The notes: a model not told the origin generated them from the sequence alone. Counted from the first letter of the stretch, positions 36,107-43,938 are shown. The stretch is DNA of 64,000 nucleotides from Methanobrevibacter sp. TMH8 (GCF_020148105.1 NZ_JAHLZE010000001.1:1-64000); one strand, 5' to 3'. Program-made: numbers and translations.

Positions 36107-36307
36107 TTAATCAAATTTAGAAGAAATATTTTCAATAGATTGATTAATTTTAGCTATCTCAGTAGAATTCATTTCTTCTCCAATTCCTAAAAGATAATCT
36201 TTGTAAAAATAGATAGCTATTAAAACAATTACAATCATTCCCCCAATTAGAAGAATCATCTCAGCACTTGCTTGACCTTTATCATCTAAATATTTAGCTA
36301 AAAACAT
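36107..36307 (-). CDS. Class III signal peptide (type IV pilin-like) protein
   Basis: The 66-residue product has the archaeal class III prepilin motif: after a short charged leader (MFLAKYLDDKG) comes QASAEMILLIGG, matching Q-x-S-x-E-x-x-x-L, then a hydrophobic helix and a short hydrophilic C-terminus. EppA-type prepilin peptidase would cut before the Gln. The mature protein is only about 55 residues, a minimal pilin of an adhesion filament. I start at 36307, which has GGGATGTT upstream at normal spacing; earlier in-frame ATGs lack a site. It follows the TadC-like gene on the same strand. Confidence 0.83.
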   Translation of the reverse strand: MFLAKYLDDKGQASAEMILLIGGMIVIVLIAIYFYKDYLLGIGEEMNSTEIAKINQSIENISSKFD

Positions 36308-36455
36308 TATTAACATCCCATTAACCATTAATTTCTAATTTTTAATCCCTAATTCCTAAAATTTAACCCCTAGTCCCTAATCTCTAATTTCTAACCTTTA
36401 ATCCCCAATCTCTAATAATTTAATTTTTAATTTTTAATTTTTTAAATCTAATAAT
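36308..36455 (-). repeat. Degenerate CCCTAA-like repeats between pilin and TadC genes
   Basis: From about 36335 to 36430 the plus strand repeats variants of TAATCCCTAATTTCTAA about eight times (TTAGGG-like on the coding strand). It occupies the intercistronic leader of the pilin gene. The repeats create several Shine-Dalgarno-like GGGATTA words upstream of the true ribosome site. Copies are too diverged for recent duplication, so selection or old slippage is possible. Confidence 0.6.
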
Positions 36456-37385
36456 TTAAAAATTCAAAAATGCAGACCCAAAATTACTTACTATGTAAAA
36501 TACACCATATGCAGAAATAGTTAATGGAATAGAAAATTTAATTCCTTTCTTAAAGTCACCATACATAACCAAACCAATAATAAGGCTTGCTAATATTGAA
36601 TGAATGATGATATAAGCACCAGCAGCTATATTTGATGTTTCAACCAATTCACTTCCTTTTCCAAGACTTGTCATAAAGGAAGAATAAATACCAGTCATAC
36701 CAAGAGCAAAAGGAGCTGCAATAACAGCTGAAATCACCAAAAACATAACCGCCATCATAACACTGGATCTTCTTTCTCTTTTTAACATTATAATAGCTCT
36801 CAAGTCATTAGATATATCATCGATTATATCAGCTAAACTCCCTCCACTTTTTCGAGCTTCAAGAATTATCTTAAAAGTTCGCTCAAGATTTTTAGATTTT
36901 AGTCTTTTGACCATAGCTATGATACTTTCATTAAATTCCCTACCCATCTTTATTTCAATTACAGCTCTTTTAATTTCATCATATAGAGGACCTGAACCAT
37001 ATCTTGATAAATCTTCCATTGCATTTTCAAAACTCAGACCTACTCTTAACATCGATGCAAGTTGCCGTAAAAAGTCAGGACTTGCATTTTCAATTTTTTC
37101 AGATCTTTTCTCAGATTTAATTATTATTACTCCAATTAAAATTCCTGGAGGAATGAAAAATGCAAATAAAACACATAGAAAGATATTAAAAGAAAATAAA
37201 ATCGAAAATAATAATGATAGAAAAGATAAAATGATAATAGCAATTATTATAATTGCTAAAAGTTCTGAAGCTACTGTGAATATTCCACTTACCAATAAAA
37301 TCTCTTGAAAATTTGTCAAATACTTTTCTGGAATTCTTTTCTCAATAAAAGCTGAAATAAAAATTATTAATTCATTTGATTCCAT
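36456..37385 (-). CDS. Type II/IV pilus assembly membrane protein (GspF/TadC family)
   Basis: This 309-residue protein has a pair of N-terminal membrane helices (about 30-100), a cytoplasmic GspF domain (DFLRQLASMLRVGLSFENAM, MGREFNESIIAMVKRLKS, ILEARKSGGSLADIIDDI, SNDLRAIIMLKRERRSS) and C-terminal membrane helices. It is the inner-membrane platform of type IV pilus-like machines, here probably for the pilin encoded downstream. No ATPase gene of the system is in the window. I start at 37385, where GGTGTTAGT precedes the ATG. Confidence 0.87.
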   Translation of the reverse strand: MESNELIIFISAFIEKRIPEKYLTNFQEILLVSGIFTVASELLAIIIIAIIILSFLSLLFSILFSFNIFLCVLFAFFIPPGILIGVIIIKSEKRSEKIENASPDFLRQLASMLRVGLSFENAMEDLSRYGSGPLYDEIKRAVIEIKMGREFNESIIAMVKRLKSKNLERTFKIILEARKSGGSLADIIDDISNDLRAIIMLKRERRSSVMMAVMFLVISAVIAAPFALGMTGIYSSFMTSLGKGSELVETSNIAAGAYIIIHSILASLIIGLVMYGDFKKGIKFSIPLTISAYGVFYIVSNFGSAFLNF

Positions 37386-37801
37386 ACTAACACCATAAAA
37401 CATAGTCACAAATCAATTTAATTAATAGTATAGCTAATAAATCATTGAAAACAATGATTATTAGAATTTATTAATGAAAATTGACTAATATTACTAATTA
37501 TAGTATTAATAGAAGTATTTAATAAATATTATTCATTTTAAAGACAAATATTGTTGTGATAGCTAAATATTTATCTAATATGGTGATATTTATCCTTACA
37601 TCAAAAATTTATAAGGATTTGAAAAATTTTTTTTAAAAAAATACTAAAAAAATAAGTAAAATATAGTTTTATAAAAGTAAAATAACTAATTTTGCATTTG
37701 TTAAACTAATTTATGTCTAGATATGAATGATAATTTTTAATTAAACAGTCAAAGATTATTGTAAAAAAATTAATATAATCATTATAACAATATATGAAAT
37801 T
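37386..37801. other. Divergent intergenic region at the left edge of the accessory island
   Basis: This gap separates the pilus genes from the first island gene. It holds a small inverted repeat (ATCCTTA at 37592-37598 and TAAGGAT at 37612-37618). No integrase, tRNA gene or clear attachment-site duplication was seen, so the island edge is placed here only by gene content. Confidence 0.4.
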
Positions 37802-38662
37802 ATGAATAATATAATAACTAATATAATAACAAATAAATTTTTCATAACATTTGTTTTCATTTTAATAGGAAGTATAATAACTTTTTATGCTTCAAAAGAA
37901 ATATTTAATAAATATGAATTAAAAAGGAATGTAAATAACTTCGATACAGTATATAGAAACCTAGTAATTTCTTCTTTAATTATAACATATATTACTAGTA
38001 TTATTTTCATAATTTTCCGTAGCGAAATTCCAAGCATATTGGATGCTATTTTTATATTATTCTCTTCAACTTTTGTATTTACTTTACAATTATATTTTAA
38101 AATATTCAATAAACATCAAGAAAAAATCTTATTAAAAAAAGAAAAAGAAAAAGAATATAGTGAAAGGCAAGAATCTTTAGAAAAATATATAATTACATAT
38201 TTAGAAGATATTGCATTAGAATTCAAAATTAATTGTTGGTCATGTAATCCTAGGAATGAACTTTGTTTAAAATGTAGACCTATTGCAAAGCCAAATCCTT
38301 TCATACACCAATATATACTTAAACATAATTTCGAATCTGACAACTATGTTGATTTCTTCCATCTAGAAAGAACTATTAAAACTATAAATTACATGATAGA
38401 AGATTACAACGAACGCCCATGCACAGAAAAGTTAAAAATAACTTTATTTGGGATTTTTGCATATAATTCTTTTTTAACATATGGGATGATAGATAATGGA
38501 TTAAAAAAATTAGATAGTCCTCATTTAGACAAGCTTGATGGTAATAAAGATTCAGATGAAATATTTTATATTATAATGAAATATCCGAATTATAGGGATT
38601 TCTTTATGTGGCAAAATGAGGTTCATGGGATAGCAGATCCTTACCTTGACAAATTTAAATAA
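37802..38662 (+). CDS. Membrane protein with cysteine-pair motif, function unknown
   Basis: This 286-residue protein has three N-terminal membrane helices (about 10-30, 55-75, 80-102), a charged linker (KEKEKEYSERQESLEKYI) and a soluble domain with CWSCNPRNELCLKCRP (C-x2-C-x6-C-x2-C, about residues 146-159), which may bind zinc. The C-terminal part is helical and acidic. I do not recognise the family. It is followed directly by a strong hairpin and lies at the edge of the prophage remnant on the opposite strand to most phage genes. No ribosome site is obvious at its ATG. Confidence 0.6.
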   Translation: MNNIITNIITNKFFITFVFILIGSIITFYASKEIFNKYELKRNVNNFDTVYRNLVISSLIITYITSIIFIIFRSEIPSILDAIFILFSSTFVFTLQLYFKIFNKHQEKILLKKEKEKEYSERQESLEKYIITYLEDIALEFKINCWSCNPRNELCLKCRPIAKPNPFIHQYILKHNFESDNYVDFFHLERTIKTINYMIEDYNERPCTEKLKITLFGIFAYNSFLTYGMIDNGLKKLDSPHLDKLDGNKDSDEIFYIIMKYPNYRDFFMWQNEVHGIADPYLDKFK

Positions 38663-38669
38663 AAAAAAT

Positions 38670-38700
38670 CCCCTCAAAACAACCGAAGTTGCATGAGGGG
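38670..38700 (+). terminator. Strong two-part hairpin, probable terminator
   Basis: Eight bases after the preceding stop, CCCCTCA (38670-38676) pairs with TGAGGGG (38694-38700). An inner stem CAAC/GTTG with a CGAA tetraloop fits inside it. G/C content is far above the surroundings. A few U residues follow. It could end transcripts from both sides, since the lysin fragment converges from the right. Confidence 0.7.
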
Positions 38701-38808
38701 TTAATATTGTATATCTACTAGGAACACTTGATGTAATTTTTGCATCGTATATTATTTTTTGTTCTTCTCATTTTTCCTATTTTCTAGTACTCAAATCATG
38801 GAAGAATA

Positions 38809-39288
38809 TTACATTTTTCCATCATCAACTTTGAGCCATTCTGGATTCTTAACTAATTCAACCGGTGTTCCACTACATAGATATTGTCCTTGTTCAATAC
38901 CTTTGAATGCAGCTGCACCATCAAAAACATTTTTATTATAATTACTATTTTTGAGAGTGATCCATATATGGCCTCCACATTTAAATTTACCTCTCCAATA
39001 AATTGGATCTAATTTTAGCATTACTGCAACAGCAAAAGCTATTTGTGAAATATCAGCACAATTCAAACCAAGGTTAAGTTTAAGTCTTTTAATAGCTTGT
39101 TTTTGAGGGTATAAATCATTATAATAATATTTATATATTTTTTTCATTAATAATTCATAAAATTCATCCATATTATTGAATTTTCCACATAAAGCATCTT
39201 CAATAGCTAACCATAAAGTTGGTTTTTTAGCTTTAGAAGTAGTAGATTTAATTTTAGTTCCAGAAACAATAACATAATTTGGGTTTCT
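38809..39288 (-). pseudogene. Pseudomurein endopeptidase (C71/PeiP-like) fragment, N-terminus lost
   Basis: The frame remains open up to 39288 and encodes the catalytic half of a pseudomurein endoisopeptidase: YVIVSGTKIKSTTSKAKKP, LWLAIEDALCGKFNNMDEFY, then Cys in LGLNCADISQIAFAVAVMLK, His in CGGHIWITLK and Asp in NVFDGAAAF, the expected Cys-His-Asp triad of this transglutaminase-like fold. Known enzymes cleave the peptide crosslinks of methanobacterial cell walls at phage release. The pseudomurein-binding N-terminal part is missing: at about 39285 the frame runs into a small-terminase-like sequence in another frame. An in-frame ATG at 39171 might still give a 120-residue product. Confidence 0.72.
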
Positions 39289-39497
39289 TTACTTTTCTCT
39301 TCATTGTATTTTTCAATAGCTTCAGCTTGAATATTAAAATCATTTTTCTTATATTTACCAATAGTATGAGCAGAAATATGAGCTTCTTTATTTTTCAACC
39401 ATTGAGCAATAAAAGTGTTAGGTTTACCCTCTCTTATAAATGTCTCAATTTCTGCCCGATATGGTGATTATAAAACAGCATTAGGCCTACTAAACAT
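39283..39497 (-). pseudogene. Small-terminase-like gene fragment with in-frame stop
   Basis: From the ATG at 39497 (ribosome site AAAGGTGTT) the frame reads MFSRPNAVL, then TAA (39468-39470), then SPYRAEIETFIREGKPNTFI, AQWLKNKEAHISAHTIGKYK and EAIEKYNEEKSKE. The second part is a helix-turn-helix of the type at the N-terminus of phage small terminase subunits. After about 39285 the sequence switches out of frame to the lysin. So the gene carries a nonsense mutation and a 3' truncation by deletion. In intact phages the terminase starts the structural module and the lysin ends it. Confidence 0.6.
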
Positions 39498-39667
39498 TAT
39501 TAACACCTTTTTAGAAATAATTTTAATATGTAAGAAACTGTAAGAAATATGAAAAAAACTGTAAGAAACTGTAAGAAATTAAATTAACTATTTTGGAAAT
39601 TTTATTAACTTTACATTCTTATGAGGATGAATTTTCATCTTACACAATTTACAGGATGTGATTATAA

Positions 39668-39778
39668 ATGAAAGAAAAAAATAATTTTCGAAATGGAATT
39701 ATGAAAAGTATGTTTTCAATAGTCTTTGCTGAATTATTTCATTGTTTTATTGAATTAGTTTCAGGAATTTTCTGTTAA
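39668..39778 (+). CDS. Possible 36-residue membrane peptide
   Basis: A short frame starts at ATG 39668 after AGGATGTGAT, a fair ribosome site, and encodes a 36-residue peptide with a basic start (MKEKNNFRNGIMKSM) and a hydrophobic helix containing AELFHCFIELVSGIFC. Spacer sequence on both sides holds nothing else. It may be a small phage or toxin-type peptide, or chance. Confidence 0.35.
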   Translation: MKEKNNFRNGIMKSMFSIVFAELFHCFIELVSGIFC

Positions 39779-39867
39779 AAATTAAACTTTTTTTATTTTT
39801 ATTGAAAAATTTAATTAATTTAAAAATATTAAATTTAACTATAATAATAAATTAAAGAGGAGACATT

Positions 39868-40479
39868 ATGTCAGAAAGATTAAATGAAATATGTGAAAAT
39901 ATCAGAATAAATGTTGAAAATGATGAATGTGAAAAAATCAGAGATAATATTATTGAATTTTTCAATGCAGTAATAACTGTTGATGAGCTTAAATTTAAGT
40001 ATCGTGGAGACATTCGTCAAAGTTCTGAACATTATAATTATGAAACACATTTGGATTTTGATAGAAACAATATTCGTGATATAAGAAAAGTTTTATATCA
40101 ATTATTATCTGATAGAGATGAATTCATTGTTAAATAGTTACTTGCACATAGCAATCAGACAGATTTTGAAGAAATTGAACATACAAATAGTAGAGAAATA
40201 AGCCGAGAAATTTTATCTATGGATGGATTTGCTATTATCGATAGAAAGCTTGAAACTAGACTTGAACAAGAAATTTTAATTGGATTTAATAAGTATTATA
40301 CTCATAAAGCAGAAGGATATATAATTCTTGTTGATGATATTTATACTCATTTGCTTTTACGGGATTTTTTAGAAGTGAGAAGAAAACCTGAAGGTTTTTT
40401 CATACCTCATCAATGCGAGGCTAATTTGAGAAATCATATCTATGATGAAAATATTTTAAAAATAATTAAATTAATATAA
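39868..40479 (+). pseudogene. Unknown island gene split by an in-frame amber codon
   Basis: A good ribosome site (AGAGGAGAC) precedes the ATG at 39868. The first 89 codons end at TAG (40135-40137), but the same frame continues without interruption to a TAA at 40477-40479, giving 203 residues in total. The second part is well formed (EILSMDGFAIIDRKLETRLE, GYIILVDDIYTHLLLRDFLE). The simplest view is one gene with a CAG-to-TAG nonsense mutation. Readthrough is not excluded, but no pyrrolysine genes are present here. I do not recognise the family. Confidence 0.6.
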
Positions 40480-40659
40480 TTATTTATTATATCTTTCATA
40501 TTTTATTATATCTTTTTGAATAGCTCTAGCTTCTTTTATGATAGTAACTTTTTCATTTGGAGATAATTTTATTTCATTCTTTTTTTCTTGGTTTAGTACT
40601 GTGTGTAAATGTGATAGGTAGGTTTTATTGTCTTTTATTATTTCAGTATAATCAACCAT
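40480..40659 (-). CDS. Small helical protein of the prophage remnant
   Basis: This 59-residue charged protein starts MVDYTEIIKDNKTYLSHLHT and has one long amphipathic helix (LSPNEKVTIIKEARAIQKDI). I start at 40659 because GTGTTGTTAATA before it resembles the ribosome sites of neighbouring prophage genes. It lies directly after the methyltransferase pseudogene on the same strand. Function unknown. Confidence 0.5.
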   Translation of the reverse strand: MVDYTEIIKDNKTYLSHLHTVLNQEKKNEIKLSPNEKVTIIKEARAIQKDIIKYERYNK

Positions 40660-40686
40660 TATTAACAACACATTTAGCATTGTTTT

Positions 40687-41895
40687 TTAATTGATTTTCA
40701 CTGCTTTTTGTTTTGCGAATTCTTCCCATCTATTAATTATTACATCACAATAATGAGGATCTAATTCCATCATATAACATTTTCTTTGTAATTGCTCACA
40801 TGCAATTAAAGTAGTTCCTGAACCTCCAAATAAATCAAGGACCTTTTGACCTTTTTGTGAGCTGTTTTGAATTAAATAAGCTATCAATGATACAGGTTTC
40901 ATTGTTGGATTTTCTGAATTCTTAATAGGTTTTTCAAAATCTAGAATAGTTGTTTGTTTTCTATTACTATTCCAAAAATGAGGAGCTCCATCTTTCCAAC
41001 CATATAAACAAGGTTCATGTTTCCAATGATAATCTTGTCTACCTAATATCATACTATTTTTATTCCAAATTAAACATTATCTCACTTTCAATTCATTATC
41101 TTGACATGCTCCTCTGAAATTATGTCCTTCTGTATCAGCATGCCAAATATAAAAAACTCTTCCTGGTTTTAAAACATTTTTTGCATTTTTAATAGTATTA
41201 TATAAGAAGATTCTAAATTCACTATCTGATTTATTATCATTAGAAATAGTTAATGCATCTTCAGTTTTTCCAACATAATCAACATTATAAGGTGGGTCAG
41301 TTATTAACAAATCCATCTGATTTTTAGTTATTAATTTATCTAGAGATTTTTTATCTTCAGAATCTCCACATAATAATAAATGCTCACCTAATTGCCAAAT
41401 ATCTCCTGGTTTTACTATTGATTCTATTTCTTTATCAATATCATAATCATCTTCAGTTATTTCTGTTTTAGAATCTTCAAGAGAATTTAATTCAGTTTTT
41501 AATTCTTCTACTTCTTCAGCTTGAAATCTTGATAAATTAATATCCAAATGACTATTATCTAATTTTTCAATATTTGCATATAGTAATAATTTATCCCATT
41601 CGGATTCCTCAGCACTTTTATTATCAGCTAACATATAAGCAATAGCTTCAGGATCGGCATGATTCCAATTCATTACTAAATATGGTACTTCATCTAATTT
41701 TAATAGTTGTGCTGCTTTTACAGCTCCATGACCTGCTAATATATAATTGTCTTTACTGATTACTATTGATCTACCCCATCCAAGTTCATCGATTAATTTA
41801 GCTATTCCTCTGATTTGTTCTTTGGAATGCTTTTTTGGATTCTTTGGATGTGATTTTATTTTATTTATTTTTATAAATACATGGTTTGTTTGCAT
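40687..41895 (-). pseudogene. ParB-domain/DNA methyltransferase gene with in-frame ochre codon
   Basis: The full frame encodes a ParB-like N-terminal domain (KSHPKNPKKHSKEQIRGIAK, ILAGHGAVKAAQLLKLDEVP) followed by an amino-methyltransferase: DPPYNV catalytic motif, then HWKHEPCLYGWKDG, HPTMKP-like NPTMKPVSLIAYLIQ and the AdoMet motif LDLFGGSGTTLIACEQL. TAA at 41077-41079 interrupts it between LKVR and CLIWNKNSMILGRQ, in the same frame; relatives typically read VRQCLIW there, so CAA became TAA. Such fusions are common beside phage terminases. Two half-proteins could still be made, the second from an internal ATG at 41052 without a clear ribosome site. Confidence 0.83.
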
Positions 41896-42126
41896 TTTAA
41901 TCATTCCCTTTATGTTATTGGAAATGATTTTAATTACAATATAATTATATTACAACCCTATTTTTTTAAACCCCCTAATCCAAAAAAATTTTAATTGTAA
42001 TAAAATCATTTTATATTAAAAAATTATAATTTATTATAAATGTTAATATGATTCGAAAGAAATGTAAATATGTAAATAATATAAAAGAATAGATAATTAT
42101 TATAAATATAAGGAGGTGGAAAAAAC

Positions 42127-42291
42127 ATGGTCGAATATCGTAAACGAAAAGGATCAGATACTTGGCATTGGTGTAGGAATTGTAGTCAGTGGCCTACTAG
42201 TAATTATGATTCAAGAACTAGTAAACCAACTAGTGGTGAATTACATAATGAATGCAGAACCAAACAAAGAGATGGAAATTGTAGGACTTAA
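42127..42291 (+). CDS. 54-residue zinc-ribbon-like small protein
   Basis: The ATG at 42127 follows a perfect ribosome site (AAGGAGGTG). The 54-residue product begins MVEYRKRKGSDTWHWCRNCS, continues QWPTSNYDSRTSKPTSGELH and ends NECRTKQRDGNCRT. Two cysteine pairs (C-x2-C and C-x8-C) could bind a metal. Small proteins with the KGSDTWHWC-x2-C signature occur widely in bacteria, without known function. A longer overlapping frame on the same strand lacks these qualities and is rejected. The terminator hairpin overlaps its stop codon. Confidence 0.75.
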   Translation: MVEYRKRKGSDTWHWCRNCSQWPTSNYDSRTSKPTSGELHNECRTKQRDGNCRT

Positions 42292-42312
42292 ATCCTACAA
42301 TTTTTCATTTTT
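42276..42312 (+). terminator. Perfect hairpin followed by T tract
   Basis: AAATTGTAGGA (42276-42286) pairs perfectly with TCCTACAATTT (42293-42303) around a six-base loop, followed by a T-rich tract. It overlaps the last codons of the small zinc-ribbon gene and its stop. It resembles a bacterial-type intrinsic terminator and also faces the convergent pseudogene on the other strand. Confidence 0.75.
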
Positions 42313-42713
42313 TTATTTAGGTATACTCATTAAAAATATTATAATATCATTAAAATAAATAATTAGGCTAACAATTATAGTTATTCCTGTTCCAAATATA
42401 GCTAGTAATTTATAGCTACTTTGTTAATTATGTTATTTGGAATTTCAACAATAGCTAGTTTTAGATCAATTATATCTTTTTCATTATTTGATATTCTATT
42501 TTCAAGATTATTTTCCCTATTTTCACTATCTGCTAATAGTATTTTTAATGCTTCTTTTTGATCCTTGTCAATATCTCATATTTCTTCTATTACTTGGTCG
42601 ATTTTTGCTTGTCTGATACCATTATAATATTCTTTATTTTTACAATAATCATTGATCTCATTAACTTTTTCTTTTATTTCATTTATTTTTTTAAATACAT
42701 GATTAGTTTGCAT
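42313..42713 (-). pseudogene. Broken phage coiled-coil/membrane protein (XhlA-like)
   Basis: From the ATG at 42713 the frame reads MQTNHVFKKINEIKEKVNEI and NGIRQAKIDQVIEEI, then TGA (42576-42578), then DIDKDQKEALKILL and a coiled coil. A frameshift near 42400-42425 is needed to join the last part, KLLAIFGTGITIIVSLII, a single membrane helix. Coiled coil plus a C-terminal membrane helix is the layout of XhlA-type phage lysis accessory proteins. The first codons and the leader resemble those of the methyltransferase gene 800 bp away, suggesting a duplicated 5' region. Confidence 0.55.
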
Positions 42714-42837
42714 TTTAATTCATCCCTTTTATTTGGAATGATTAAATTACAATAATATTATTACAACCCTAAATTACCCCTAATCATGAAAACAAAAAAA
42801 TAATATTTTTATAATTTATATCATCATTTAAATTTTT

Positions 42838-43203
42838 TTATTTACATTCTTCTAATATTTTTTCTAATTCATTATCAACTAATTCACGAGCTACTTCTTT
42901 AGCTTTTTTTTCTATCTTAGTATCAATAATATTTAATTCCTCTTTCTTTTTCTTTTCATCATAATAATCAATAAAATATATAATTATAATAGCTAATCCT
43001 ATTGCTACTGATCCTACTATTATTCCAATTTCATGATAACCTCTTAATAGGGGGTGGTCAATTATTCCTGCAAATATGCTTACTATTCCAGTAGCTATAA
43101 GGCCACTGTTGATTGTTGTTTTTAGGAATCCTGTAATCCAAACCCTCCTTCTATAAGGTATTAATGTTGTTAATGGTTCTAATGTGGAGTTATCATGTTT
43201 CAT
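42838..43203 (-). CDS. Phage-type small membrane protein with coiled-coil tail
   Basis: This 121-residue protein has two membrane helices (about 35-50 and 60-78), a basic cytoplasmic segment (DYYDEKKKKEELNIIDTKIE) and a helical acidic C-terminus. Its ATG overlaps the end of the preceding holin-like gene (the two frames overlap by about ten bases), so translation is coupled. I do not recognise the family; the pairing suggests a lysis or membrane-associated phage function. Unlike its neighbour at 42313-42713, it is intact. Confidence 0.6.
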   Translation of the reverse strand: MKHDNSTLEPLTTLIPYRRRVWITGFLKTTINSGLIATGIVSIFAGIIDHPLLRGYHEIGIIVGSVAIGLAIIIIYFIDYYDEKKKKEELNIIDTKIEKKAKEVARELVDNELEKILEECK

Positions 43204-43486
43204 CTTCACCCTCACTATTAGGAATAGCTTTAGTCACAACATTATCTAATAAATGTATTGTATAAGCAGTTATTAAAGCTCCTAAAAAAGTACCAAATAA
43301 TTCAGGCTGAGCTTGATATAAAACAAAAACCGATATTAAAGCAGTGAATACAGTTCCTATAATATTAAGTTGAAAATAAGTAACTCCATCTTTAACATAT
43401 ATTTTAGGCATTATATATCCTTTTTCAATCCAAATCCTCACTAATATAGCTATTACACTAGCTATTACAATTAATATTAAATCCAT
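43193..43486 (-). CDS. Holin-like membrane protein
   Basis: This 97-residue protein has an N-terminal membrane helix (MDLILIVIASVIAILVRIWI), a short middle segment (KIYVKDGVTYFQLN), and two more helices (GTVFTALISVFVLYQA; FGTFLGALITAYTIHLL) before an acidic tail. Size and topology suit a phage holin, but no specific family is evident. AGGTG precedes the ATG. It is followed at once by the coupled membrane-protein gene and preceded by the three-hairpin region. Confidence 0.55.
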   Translation of the reverse strand: MDLILIVIASVIAILVRIWIEKGYIMPKIYVKDGVTYFQLNIIGTVFTALISVFVLYQAQPELFGTFLGALITAYTIHLLDNVVTKAIPNSEGEDET

Positions 43487-43652
43487 TTAAAAACACCTCA
43501 TAAAAAATAATAAAAAGTATTACTATTCAGACAAAAACACAGACATTTTATTTTTTATATATAAATGAACAATTAAAAAAGTAATACTATGTAAATAAAA
43601 AATATATAATATCAGTTAATGTAGCTGCAATAAAAAATAATAAAATTATCAC

Positions 43653-43938
43653 TATAAATAGTTCGATGGCTTAAGAGGAAAAAAGTATCAAACCTCCATT
43701 CCATCGAACCATTTATAATAATAGTCTTTTAAATAGATTAATGTTAATCTCCACAAAAACATTAATCTATCATTGAAAAAGACTAAACAAACAACTTAAA
43801 TTCATTAAGGTATTTTTAACCATATGGCTATGAGTAGTTCGATGAATAAAAAAATCTTGGGAGAATATAGAACATTTAAGCGAAGTTTGAAAACACGCCA
43901 AAATAAATATTTAATTCCTATTCATCGAACTACTCATA
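43653..43938. ncRNA. Cluster of three long inverted repeats, candidate structured RNA
   Basis: Three hairpins stand in line in a 450-bp gap without genes. Hairpin 1: arms 43653-43669 and 43701-43717, 16 of 17 paired, with an inner GAGG/CCTC stem. Hairpin 2: outer arms 43722-43730 and 43777-43785, inner perfect 12-bp arms 43734-43745 and 43758-43769. Hairpin 3: perfect 20-bp arms 43829-43848 and 43919-43938. Hairpins 1 and 3 share GTTCGATG/CATCGAAC in their stems. Hairpin 3 includes the stop of the flanking minus-strand gene. Transcription is not shown; alternatives are terminators or a small non-autonomous element. The rest, 43487-43652, has only a weak 9-bp inverted repeat (43516-43524 with 43580-43588). 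Confidence 0.55.

Noticed and set aside
36335-36430. Telomere-like CCCTAA repeats
   Set aside because: Units are irregular and embedded between two cotranscribed genes of a circular archaeal chromosome; any likeness to telomeres is accidental.
39868-40479. Pyrrolysine insertion at the amber codon
   Set aside because: No pylT or pylSBCD genes or methylamine methyltransferases are in the window, and Methanobrevibacter-type methanogens are not known to use pyrrolysine.
42116-42358. An 80-residue frame on the plus strand beginning MEKTWSNIVNEKDQ
   Set aside because: It overlaps the 54-residue zinc-ribbon-like gene in another frame; that gene has the proper ribosome site spacing, conserved-looking Cys pairs and ends at the terminator.
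39468-42578. Stop-codon reassignment (TAA/TAG read as Gln) in a recoded phage
   Set aside because: TGA also interrupts one gene, a frameshift is present, neighbouring intact island genes end at TAA, and the lysin is visibly truncated. Decay explains all of this more simply.
43653-43938. tRNA-like or attachment-site sequence, because GTTCGATG resembles a T-loop
   Set aside because: No acceptor, D or anticodon arms can be formed around either copy, and the motif lies in long simple stems.
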